From: Actinomycetes bacterium
Lineage (GTDB): Bacteria > Actinomycetota > Actinomycetes > Actinomycetales > Cellulomonadaceae
Assembly (NCBI GenBank): GCA_021793115.1
Contig: JAJYTJ010000087.1
Span: forward strand, 1 to 15,457
Length of the DNA stretch: 15,457 bases
Direction: 5' to 3'
The notes beneath the pieces were generated by a model. It was not told the DNA's origin, did no database searches, and was given only the letters and a program-made list of their open reading frames with translations. Of this stretch, positions 6,500 through 13,398 are shown piece by piece. Numbering within the stretch: position 1 is the stretch's first letter; every line of letters starts with the position of its first letter. A program made the position numbers and the translations under genes.

Positions 6500-7612
6500 A
6501 TGAGGAACACCAAGGTCCTGATGGCGGCGATCGCCGGGGCCACCATGCTTGCTCTGGCTGCCTGCAGCCAGGGCGGCTCGACGACCGGCAACCCTCCCGT
6601 CGCCACGACGGGCGCGAGCGACCAGGGCACGGTGGGCACGACGGCGGCCAAGGCCCCCGCGCCGTTCGACAAGCCCGGTGTGAAGGTCGCCATCGTCCAG
6701 AACAGCGGGCAGGGCGACTACTTCCAGCAGTACCTCAACGGCACCAAGAAGCAGGCCGCCGCCCTGGGCGTCGACCTCGACGTCTACGACGCCAAGGGCG
6801 ACAACGCCACGCAGGCGCAGCAGCTCGAGCAGGCGATCGCCTCCGGCGTCAAGGGCATCGTCGTGCGCCACGGCTTCGCCGACACGCTGTGCCCGGGGGT
6901 CAACGAGGCCATCCAGAAGAAGATCCCGATCGTCATCTACGACGTCGAGATCCAGAAGTGCGCCCCGGACGCGGTGCAGACGCAGCAATCCGACGCCGAC
7001 ATGGCCGGGCTCGTCCTCAAGCAGATGGCGAAGGACGTCGGCACGGGCGTCGATGTCGGGTACGTCAACGTCGCCGGCATCGCCCCGCTCGACCGGCGTG
7101 ACGTGGTGTGGCAGCAGTCCCTGAAGGACAACAGCTGGAAGCAGCTGTTCAAGACCGGCACGTACACCGACTCCAGCGCCACCGACACGGCGCCGATGGT
7201 CGTGGCCGCGCTCCAGGCGAACCCAGGCGTCAAGGCGATCTACGCGCCGTACGACGAGCTCTCCAAGGGCACGCTGTCCGCTCTGCAGCAGCTGGGCATC
7301 AAGGACGTCAAGGTCTACGGCGCCGACATCTCCAACGCCGACATCGAACTCATGACGGCCGCCGGCAGCCCGTGGATGGCCACGGGCGCCACCGACCCGA
7401 ACGCGATCGGTGCCGCGGTGCTGCGCACGTTGTTCCTCGACATGGCCGGTCAGCTGGACAAGAAGAACGTCCAGTTCCCGCCGATCCTCATCACCCAGGA
7501 CATGCTCAGGTCGAAGAACATCAAGAACATGAACGACCTGCGGGCCGCCGAGCCGTCGCTCAACATCTCCGACGTCTCCGGCGCCGACTGGATCCCGTCG
7601 GTCACGTTCTGA
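6500..7612 (+). CDS. Sugar-binding lipoprotein of an RbsB/LsrB-type ABC importer
   Basis: This 370-residue protein has a lipoprotein signal peptide: MRNTKV, a hydrophobic stretch, then the lipobox LAAC with the acylated cysteine at residue 22. A Gly/Ser/Thr-rich linker leads into a type-I periplasmic-binding-protein fold beginning VKVAIVQNSGQGDYFQQYL. It belongs with the ribose/AI-2 binding proteins (Peripla_BP_4 group). C131 (TLCPGV) and C154 (EIQKCAP) occupy positions resembling the two cysteines in E. coli LsrB (DGLCPAL and PEC), and they could form a disulfide outside the membrane. GAGAGGAG precedes the ATG. It sits 42 bases after mtnA and is followed by a strong hairpin. The cargo is most likely 5-deoxyribose or 5-methylthioribose, judged from the enzymes alongside. 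Ribose and AI-2 remain possible. Confidence 0.88.
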   Translation: MRNTKVLMAAIAGATMLALAACSQGGSTTGNPPVATTGASDQGTVGTTAAKAPAPFDKPGVKVAIVQNSGQGDYFQQYLNGTKKQAAALGVDLDVYDAKGDNATQAQQLEQAIASGVKGIVVRHGFADTLCPGVNEAIQKKIPIVIYDVEIQKCAPDAVQTQQSDADMAGLVLKQMAKDVGTGVDVGYVNVAGIAPLDRRDVVWQQSLKDNSWKQLFKTGTYTDSSATDTAPMVVAALQANPGVKAIYAPYDELSKGTLSALQQLGIKDVKVYGADISNADIELMTAAGSPWMATGATDPNAIGAAVLRTLFLDMAGQLDKKNVQFPPILITQDMLRSKNIKNMNDLRAAEPSLNISDVSGADWIPSVTF

Positions 7613-7627
7613 TCCCGAACGGCCCTA

Positions 7628-7662
7628 CCGTGGGGTGGGCGGTCGCACCGCCCACCCCACGG
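7628..7662 (+). terminator. Strong hairpin after the binding-protein gene (attenuator or mRNA stabiliser)
   Basis: A perfect 16-base stem (7628-7643 with 7647-7662, beginning CCGTGGGG) closes over a three-base CGC loop. It fills the 80-base gap between the binding-protein and ATPase genes. No U-run follows. Hairpins at this point in importer operons commonly make the binding protein more abundant than the membrane parts, by partial termination or by protecting the upstream RNA. That role is inferred here. Confidence 0.6.
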
Positions 7663-7692
7663 CCCACGACGACGACGTCGGAGGAGTTGCGC

Positions 7693-9243
7693 ATGCCTGA
7701 TCTCGGAGCATCCACCGTCGCAGGGGCGCCCGCCACGGGGAGCTCGGTGCTCGAGCTCGATGACATCACGATGGCGTTCGGGACGAACCGGGTGCTCAAG
7801 GGCGTCACCGTCGCGCTGACCGCAGGCCGGGTCACGGCCCTCCTCGGCGCCAACGGCGCCGGCAAGTCGACCCTCATCAAGGTGCTGTCCGGCGTCTACC
7901 CGGATCACGGCGGGACCGTGAGCATCGCCGGCTCCCCGGTGGTCATGGAGTCACCGCTCGCCGCGGCGCGCCACGGCATCCAGACCGTCCACCAGCGCAT
8001 CGACGAGAACATCGTCCCCGGGCTCACCGTGGCGGAGAACCTCGTCTTCGAGGAGATCATCCGGGGCGAGATCCCGCCGGTGCGCTCGCTGCGGCGCCTG
8101 CTGCCGCGCGCTCGCGACATCGCTGCCACCCTGGACCTCGGCTGGACCGACTCCGTCCTGACGAAGGACGTCTTCGAGCTCGGGATCGCCGACAGCCAGC
8201 TCCTCCTCCTGGCACGTGCGCTCAGCCAGCGGCCCAAGGTGCTCGTGCTCGACGAACCGACGTCGACGCTGTCCGCCTCGGAGGTCGAGCGACTCTTCGC
8301 GCTCGTGCGCCGGCTGCGCGCGGAGGGTGTCGCAGTCCTCTACGTGACGCACCGGCTGAGCGAGGTGCGCGAGCTCGCTGACGAGGTCGTCGTCCTGCGG
8401 GACGGCAGGATCTCCAACCGGCAGGAGGCGCCGTTCGAGATGTCCGCCGTCGTGCGCGCCATGCTGAGCGAGTCGGTGCTCGAGCAGAGCCACGACCTCG
8501 TCGAGCAGCGGGGCGAGGTCGTGGCGATCGGGCTCCGCGGAGTCCAGCTGCTGCCGCGCTGCGCGCCGATCGACCTGGACCTGCGCTACGGAGAGGTCAC
8601 CGGCATCGTCGGCCTGATCGGGGCGGGCAAGTCCGAGCTGGCACGCGGCATCTTCGGCGTCAACCACCTGCACTCGGGCTCGATGACCTTCGAAGGTCGG
8701 CCCTATCGGCCGCGGCACTCGAAGGACGCCGTCCGGCGGGGCATCTACCTGGTGCCGGAAGACCGTTCCGCCGATGCGATGCTGCCCGGCTGGTCGCTGG
8801 CGTGGACGTCGACGCTTCCCTTCCTCGGCAGTGTCAGCCGGGCGAAGGTGCTGAGCACGGCCAAGGAGAACCGGGTCGGCCGCGACGTCGTCGAGGGCTT
8901 CGGTGTCGTGGCCACGGGCCCGTCGCAGCCGGTCGACGCGCTGTCGGGCGGCAACCAGCAGAAGGTCGTCGTCGGGCGCTGGATGCGCGCCAATCCGCGT
9001 GTGCTGCTCCTGGACGAGCCGTTCCGCGGCGTGGACATCGGCGCCCGTGGCGACATCTCCCACCAGGCCCACGAACTGGCCGCTGCCGGCGCGTGCGTCG
9101 TCGTCCTGACGAGCGACGTCGAGGAGGCGCGCGGTGTCGCCGACCGCATCGTCGTCCTCGCCGAGGGCGAGGTCCACCTGGACAACTACACGAGCGAGAT
9201 CGGCGACGACGCGATCATCACGAGCATGTCGGAGGTGGCATAG
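7693..9243 (+). CDS. RbsA-type sugar ABC transporter, double ATPase subunit
   Basis: This 516-residue protein contains two ABC ATPase domains in tandem, as in RbsA/MglA/LsrA. Domain 1 has Walker A GANGAGKST (52-60), a degenerate signature (LGIADSQ, 163-169) and Walker B VLVLDEP (183-189). Domain 2 has a reduced P-loop GLIGAGKSE (K313), a canonical LSGGNQQK signature (from 417) and Walker B VLLLDEP (437-443). A degenerate first signature and a divergent second P-loop are usual in this family, so they are not signs of decay. The ATG follows GGAGGAG by a few bases; the frame is open further upstream but only as an out-of-frame overlap of the binding-protein gene. Its stop codon abuts the GTG start of the permease, so the two are translationally coupled. 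It powers uptake of the sugar bound by the preceding lipoprotein. Confidence 0.93.
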   Translation: MPDLGASTVAGAPATGSSVLELDDITMAFGTNRVLKGVTVALTAGRVTALLGANGAGKSTLIKVLSGVYPDHGGTVSIAGSPVVMESPLAAARHGIQTVHQRIDENIVPGLTVAENLVFEEIIRGEIPPVRSLRRLLPRARDIAATLDLGWTDSVLTKDVFELGIADSQLLLLARALSQRPKVLVLDEPTSTLSASEVERLFALVRRLRAEGVAVLYVTHRLSEVRELADEVVVLRDGRISNRQEAPFEMSAVVRAMLSESVLEQSHDLVEQRGEVVAIGLRGVQLLPRCAPIDLDLRYGEVTGIVGLIGAGKSELARGIFGVNHLHSGSMTFEGRPYRPRHSKDAVRRGIYLVPEDRSADAMLPGWSLAWTSTLPFLGSVSRAKVLSTAKENRVGRDVVEGFGVVATGPSQPVDALSGGNQQKVVVGRWMRANPRVLLLDEPFRGVDIGARGDISHQAHELAAAGACVVVLTSDVEEARGVADRIVVLAEGEVHLDNYTSEIGDDAIITSMSEVA

Positions 9244-10329
9244 GTGTCCGGGAACACGACCAAGATGGCGCAGCCCCGCGAGGCAGAGGTCGGGAAGAAG
9301 GCGGTCTCCGGGACGAGCGGACTCACCACGGGTCAGCGCATCCAGGACTCCGTGGTGAAGTACGGCTTCATCGCCGTCACGGTGATCCTGTTCATCTACT
9401 TCGCCTCGACCGAGCCCGCGTTCGCCACCCAGGTGTCGATCTTCCAGATGCTCAAGGGCGCCGCCGTGACGGCCATCCTCGGCCTCGCCGTCATGTTCAC
9501 GATGGTCGTCGGTGGACTCGACCTGTCGATCGGCTCCACCGCCGGGCTGTCCGTGCAGCTGGCGGCGATGACGATGGTGTTCTACAACCTGACGGGGTCG
9601 ACGGCGGTCGCCGTGGTCATCGTCGGCGGCCTAGGCGTCGGACTGCTCAACGCCTTCCTCATCGTGGTCTGCAAGATCCCCGACCTGCTCGCGACGCTGG
9701 GCGTGATGTTCGTGATCCAGGGCGCCAAGCTCATCCCGGTCAACGGGCAGTCGATCTCCAGCGGCATGACGCTGCGCAACGGGGCCACCGCGCCCGGCAA
9801 GTTCACCGCCGACTTCCTCAAGATCGACCGCGGGTTCATCGGGAAGGTGCCGGTGCCGGTGATCATCATGCTGGTGCTGGTGGTGCTCGCGTGGTTCGTG
9901 CTGTCCCGCACGACGTGGGGCCGCGTGATGTACGCGATCGGCGCGAACCCCGAGGCGGCCCGCCTGGCCGGGGTCCGGGTGGGCTTCTACCACGGCCTCG
10001 CCTACGTCATCTCGGGTCTGCTCGCCTCGATCGGCGGCCTCATCCTGGTCTCCCGCATCGGCCAGGGCGACGTGAACGCCGGGGCGTCCAGCCTGCTCGA
10101 GGCCGTCGCCGTCGCGCTTGTCGGCACGTCCGTGCTCGGCATGGGCAAGCCCAACGCGTGGGGCACGTTGCTCGGCGCCCTGCTCGTCTCCATCGTGCTC
10201 ACCGGCCTGACGATGAAGGGCTTCCAGTACTACCACCAGGACACCGCGAAGGGTCTCGTGCTCCTCGTCGCCCTCCTGTTCTCGTTCACCATCTCGCGGC
10301 GCAAGGTCCGCTACACCCCCGCCACCTGA
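9244..10329 (+). CDS. RbsC-type sugar ABC transporter permease
   Basis: This 361-residue integral membrane protein is of the ribose/AI-2 permease family (BPD_transp_2). After a polar N-terminus of about 35 residues, hydrophobic segments follow one another to the end. They include YGFIAVTVILFIYF, ILGLAVMFTMVVGGLDLSIG, VPVIIMLVLVVLAWFVLS, and the C-terminal pair around ALLVSIVLTGL and GLVLLVALLF. The cytoplasmic coupling-loop pattern AIGANPEAARLAGVRVG, typical of the family, is present. The GTG start directly follows the ATPase stop and is served by GGAGG eight bases upstream; an ATG seven codons later is less well placed. A single permease gene implies a homodimer channel. mtnK follows after 22 bases. 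Confidence 0.92.
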   Translation: MSGNTTKMAQPREAEVGKKAVSGTSGLTTGQRIQDSVVKYGFIAVTVILFIYFASTEPAFATQVSIFQMLKGAAVTAILGLAVMFTMVVGGLDLSIGSTAGLSVQLAAMTMVFYNLTGSTAVAVVIVGGLGVGLLNAFLIVVCKIPDLLATLGVMFVIQGAKLIPVNGQSISSGMTLRNGATAPGKFTADFLKIDRGFIGKVPVPVIIMLVLVVLAWFVLSRTTWGRVMYAIGANPEAARLAGVRVGFYHGLAYVISGLLASIGGLILVSRIGQGDVNAGASSLLEAVAVALVGTSVLGMGKPNAWGTLLGALLVSIVLTGLTMKGFQYYHQDTAKGLVLLVALLFSFTISRRKVRYTPAT

Positions 10330-10351
10330 GCATTCGAGGAGATCTACATCC

Positions 10352-11578
10352 ATGGCCGACTACGAGTTCCTCAGCGTCGCCGAGGTCCCGGCCTATCTCG
10401 CCGCCTACCCCGCGCTCGCCGCTCGGATCGACGTCGAGCACATCGCGTCCGTCGACGAGATCGGCGACGGCAACCTCAACCTCGTCTTCCTCGTGAAGGA
10501 CGAGGCGGGCCGCGGGGTCGTGCTCAAGCAGGCCCTGCCGTACGTGCGCATGTCCGGTGGCAGCTGGTCGATGACCCCCGAGCGGGAGCGCCACGAGGTC
10601 GAGTCCCTGACGGCGCACCGGGCTCTCGTCCCGGACCTCGTCGTCGAGGTGCTGCACCACGACGAGAAGCGCCACATCTTCGCGATGGAGGACCTCTCGG
10701 ACCACAGCGTGTGGCGACCGGCCCTCAACGCGGGCAAGGTCCACAACGGGGTTGCCGAGCGGGTCGGGACCTACATCGGAGCGGTCGCGTTCGGCACGTC
10801 CCTCTTCGCGCTCGACCGCCAGCAGCTGGCCGACTCCCAGGCTGCCGCGATCAACCCCGAGCTCTGCACGATCACCGAGGACCTCGTCTTCACCGAGCCG
10901 TCGGTGGACGCCGGCCGGAACGCGGTGCTGCCGGCCAACGAGGCGGACGCGGCTGCCCTCAGCGCCGACACGGTGTTCGTCGACGCCATGGGCCGCGCGA
11001 AGTACTGGTTCATGACGTGCACCGAGGCGCTCATCCACGGCGACCTGCACACCGGGTCGGTCATGGTTCGGGGAGCCGGAGACGGGACGGACGCCGACAG
11101 CGTCAAGGTCTTCGACTCCGAGTTCGCCTTCTTCGGCCCGGTGGCCTTCGACATCGGTGCGACGTGGGCCAACTACGTCCTCGCCGCCTCGCGGGCGTAC
11201 GCGCTCGGCGAGGACGCGCGGGCCGAGTGGGCGCTCGGCCTCGTCGAGCAGACCTGGCGGGGCTTCGAGGACGAGTTCCGCCGCCGCTGGCCGGAGCGCC
11301 GGGACGCGCGGGTGTGGCGGGACACCTTCCTCGAGGAGCGCCTGGCGACGTGGCGCGCGCAGAGCTGGCTGTTCGCGGCCGCGAAGATGTCCCGTCGCAT
11401 CGTCGGCTACGCCAAGGTGACGGACGTCGAGACACTGCCTCCGGACCTGCGCGAGGGCGCGGCCCGCGGCGCGCTCGCCGCGGCGCGAGCGGCGGTACGC
11501 GTCGGACCGGACACCCGCGCTGCGCTCTTCGCGGAGGTCTGCGGCCGGGAGCTGCGCACGCACCGCACGGGGCGCTGA
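10352..11578 (+). CDS. mtnK: S-methyl-5-thioribose kinase family (MtnK / 5-deoxyribose kinase)
   Basis: This 408-residue kinase phosphorylates the 1-hydroxyl of 5-methylthioribose or a close analogue using ATP. Family features are IGDGNLNLVF (37-46), the ATP-binding lysine K59 in VLKQALPYVR, LIHGDLHTGS (227-236) with catalytic D231, and FDSEFAFFGPVAFDIG (254-269) for metal binding. The C-terminal AKMSRRIVGYAKVTDVETL also follows the MtnK pattern. Length and motifs are complete. GAGGAG precedes the ATG, 22 bases after the permease. The product is the substrate of MtnA at the head of the same operon, so the kinase-isomerase pair is self-consistent. Whether the natural substrate is 5-methylthioribose or 5-deoxyribose cannot be read from the sequence. 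The presence of a dedicated importer suggests the free sugar is taken up rather than made inside the cell. Confidence 0.93.
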   Translation: MADYEFLSVAEVPAYLAAYPALAARIDVEHIASVDEIGDGNLNLVFLVKDEAGRGVVLKQALPYVRMSGGSWSMTPERERHEVESLTAHRALVPDLVVEVLHHDEKRHIFAMEDLSDHSVWRPALNAGKVHNGVAERVGTYIGAVAFGTSLFALDRQQLADSQAAAINPELCTITEDLVFTEPSVDAGRNAVLPANEADAAALSADTVFVDAMGRAKYWFMTCTEALIHGDLHTGSVMVRGAGDGTDADSVKVFDSEFAFFGPVAFDIGATWANYVLAASRAYALGEDARAEWALGLVEQTWRGFEDEFRRRWPERRDARVWRDTFLEERLATWRAQSWLFAAAKMSRRIVGYAKVTDVETLPPDLREGAARGALAAARAAVRVGPDTRAALFAEVCGRELRTHRTGR

Positions 11579-11580
11579 CC

Positions 11581-12003
11581 ATGCTGAAGGGAATCGACCC
11601 GCTGCTCACCCCCGACCTGCTGCGTTCGCTGGCTGCGGCGGGCCATGGCGACGTCATCGGGATCGTGGACCGGAACTTCCCGGCGCACTCGTCGGGCGCG
11701 CCGGTGATCGACCTGCCGGGCGCCGACGTGACGAGGGCCCTGCGAGCGATCTGCGCCCTGCTGCCGATCGACGTGGACTTCCAGGCGACCCCTGTGCTGC
11801 ACATGCTGACCGGCGACGGCGGCCCCGGCCCCGCGGTCGAGGACGTGCGGGCGGCGCTCGTCGCGGCGGAGGGCCGGGAGGTGCCGATGGGCGGGATCGA
11901 CCGGCTCGCCTTCTACGCGGCCACACGCGGAGCGCGGGTCGTCGTGCAGACGAGCGACGACCGGCCCTACGCGTGCTTCCTCGTCGCCAAGGGAGTCATC
12001 TAG
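11581..12003 (+). CDS. RbsD/FucU-family sugar mutarotase
   Basis: This 140-residue protein has the whole RbsD/FucU pattern: MLKGIDPLLTPDLL, GHGD (21-24) with the catalytic histidine H22, D30 followed by RNFPA, then DRLAFYAATRGARVVVQT and the YACFLVAKGVI tail. These proteins are ring-shaped oligomers that speed interconversion of sugar ring forms or anomers. It reads as closer to FucU than to RbsD. A 5-deoxy or 5-thio ribose has no 5-hydroxyl and cannot form a pyranose ring, so only anomer interconversion would be useful here, supplying MtnK with the required anomer. The start lies two bases after mtnK and lacks a strong ribosome-binding site, which suggests translational coupling. Its TAG stop overlaps the stop of the convergent ROK gene. 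Confidence 0.9.
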   Translation: MLKGIDPLLTPDLLRSLAAAGHGDVIGIVDRNFPAHSSGAPVIDLPGADVTRALRAICALLPIDVDFQATPVLHMLTGDGGPGPAVEDVRAALVAAEGREVPMGGIDRLAFYAATRGARVVVQTSDDRPYACFLVAKGVI

Positions 12004-13304
12004 TTCCGCGCCGCCGGGATGGCGCGCGCCCGGTCGCCCGCGGCCCCGGCGGCGTGGGGCTCGTCGGCCGCCGGGAACCAGGCCGACGGGGTCGCGACGA
12101 GCCGTCGCAGCGCCGCGATCGCGCCGCCCGTCATCGCCGGGAACTGGCCGGCGCGGGCGTGCGTGACGCGCGGCGCCGACCACGGCGCCGTGAGGACCAT
12201 CTCCTCGAGGGCGCGCTCCACGTCGTCGTGGACGTGGGCGAAGAGCTGGCCGAACGTCCCGCCGAGCACCACCTCGTCGACGTCGACGGTGTTGAGCACG
12301 CCGGCGAGCGCCACGCCGAGGGCCCGCGCCGCGGACGACACCGCATACGTCGCACGGGCGTCCCCGGCGGCCACGGCCGCCGCCAGCTCGTGCACGGTCG
12401 CGGTGGGGGGCAGCCCGGCGCCGCGCAGCATCGCGTCCTGGCCGGCGCGGGCCTCGAGCGTGCCGCGTGCGGTCCCGCCGGGCGTGCTCGGGTCCACCAC
12501 GATGTGCCCGATCTCGCCGCTCCACCCGTGCCGGCCGGCGAAGATCTCGCCGTCGAGGACGAGCGCGCCGCCGACGCCGATCTCGCCGGAGACGTAGACG
12601 AAGCTGGGCTGGCCGTCGCCGCGCCGGGCGCGGGCCTCCGCCCGGGCGCCGAGCTTCGCCTCGTTGGCAAGGACCGGCAGCAGTCCGTCGAGCCCGCCGT
12701 GGGCCCGCAGCATGCCGACGACGTCGACGTCGCGCCAGTCGAGGTTGGGTGCCAGGCGCAGCGGGCCGTGGTCGGAGTCCACGAGGCCGGGCAGGGCGAG
12801 CGAGGTGCCGACCACGCGGACGCCCTCGGCGCGCAGCCGGGCCACCGCGCGGGTCGCGACGTCGGCCAGCCGGCCCAGCACGAGCCCGGGATCCTGGCGG
12901 CGGAGGTCGTCGGCCTCGACCCGCTCGACGAGCACCTGGCCCGACAGGTCGATGGCGCGCAGGCCCAGGTAGTCGACGTTCACCTCCATGCCGAGCCCCG
13001 CGAAGGTCCCCTGCGCCGGGGCCAGCGGCACGGCGGGCCGGCCGGCGCGGCGCGACGGCCGCGGCAGGAGCTCGCGCACCATGCCGCCCCGCACCAGCTG
13101 GTCGACGATGGGCGTCACCGAGGGCCGCGCGAGGCCGGTCCCGGCCGCCAGCTCGGCCCGTGACGGCGGCACCGCCGCGTCGAGGATGTAGCCCAGCGCC
13201 ACCGAGAGGTTGTGCTCGCGCAGGTGCTCCGTGCGGGCGACGCCGGCAGGGGCGACGCGCCGGCCGGCGCGTGCCTGGCTCCACGCGTCGCCCGTCGTCC
13301 GCAC
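12000..13304 (-). CDS. xylR: ROK-family repressor of the xylose genes (XylR-like)
   Basis: This 434-residue protein has an N-terminal winged helix (SRAELAAGTGLARPSVTPIVDQLVRGGMV, about 48-76) and a C-terminal ROK sugar-kinase-like domain. ROK features include GLGMEVNVDYL, ANEAKLGA and GEIGH (263-267). The usual ROK zinc motif CxCGxxGC is absent. The equivalent stretch, about 274-283, reads TPGGTARGTLEA with no cysteine, although the preceding histidine is kept. The GTG start at 13304 lacks a strong ribosome-binding site, and a slightly later start cannot be excluded. It is transcribed away from xylA across a 94-base region holding a promoter and a candidate operator, so it most likely represses xylA/xylB until xylose binds. 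Its stop codon overlaps that of the mutarotase gene. Confidence 0.85.
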   Translation of the reverse strand: MRTTGDAWSQARAGRRVAPAGVARTEHLREHNLSVALGYILDAAVPPSRAELAAGTGLARPSVTPIVDQLVRGGMVRELLPRPSRRAGRPAVPLAPAQGTFAGLGMEVNVDYLGLRAIDLSGQVLVERVEADDLRRQDPGLVLGRLADVATRAVARLRAEGVRVVGTSLALPGLVDSDHGPLRLAPNLDWRDVDVVGMLRAHGGLDGLLPVLANEAKLGARAEARARRGDGQPSFVYVSGEIGVGGALVLDGEIFAGRHGWSGEIGHIVVDPSTPGGTARGTLEARAGQDAMLRGAGLPPTATVHELAAAVAAGDARATYAVSSAARALGVALAGVLNTVDVDEVVLGGTFGQLFAHVHDDVERALEEMVLTAPWSAPRVTHARAGQFPAMTGGAIAALRRLVATPSAWFPAADEPHAAGAAGDRARAIPAARN

Positions 13305-13307
13305 GGC

Positions 13308-13336
13308 TTGACCCTATCGCGCGACCGGCATAAATT
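13308..13336 (+). promoter_or_regulatory. Promoter of xylA
   Basis: TTGACC (13308-13313) and TAAATT (13331-13336) are separated by 17 bases, which is ideal spacing with good hexamers. TAAATT stands out as an AT-rich island in the surrounding GC-rich DNA. Transcription would start near 13343, beside the candidate ROK operator, about 55 bases before the xylA start codon. Confidence 0.65.
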
Positions 13337-13341
13337 CACGA

Positions 13342-13364
13342 CGGGAACTAATCAGCTGGTCCCG
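13342..13364. promoter_or_regulatory. Candidate ROK (XylR) operator
   Basis: An imperfect dyad with outer arms CGGGA and TCCCG flanks an AT-rich centre, just downstream of the xylA -10 box between the divergent xylR and xylA genes. Position and shape suit a ROK repressor site, but the arms are short and the inner bases match poorly. Confidence 0.35.
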
Positions 13365-13398
13365 CTAGATCACCCGCTCGCTCGATGAGGAGAATCCC

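Noticed and set aside
5324..6988. A 554-codon minus-strand frame opposite mtnA and the binding-protein gene
   Set aside because: It is rich in Arg, Asp and Gly with no recognisable domain, and it crosses the operator, promoter and two well-supported genes on the other strand.
7108..7692. Long upstream extension of the ATPase frame into the binding-protein gene
   Set aside because: The extension is low-complexity and overlaps a clear gene in another frame. The ATG at 7693, with GGAGGAG before it, gives the normal RbsA-type start.
377..12003. Whole locus as a standard AI-2 (lsr) operon
   Set aside because: Only LsrF and a generic importer fit. LsrK, LsrG and LsrR are absent, while MtnK and MtnA are unmistakable.
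11407..13284. A 625-codon open frame on the minus strand through the ROK gene and part of mtnK
   Set aside because: It is an out-of-frame shadow caused by high GC content. Its translation is an Arg/Ala/Pro-rich sequence without domains, while the overlapping frames encode clear ROK, FucU and MtnK proteins.
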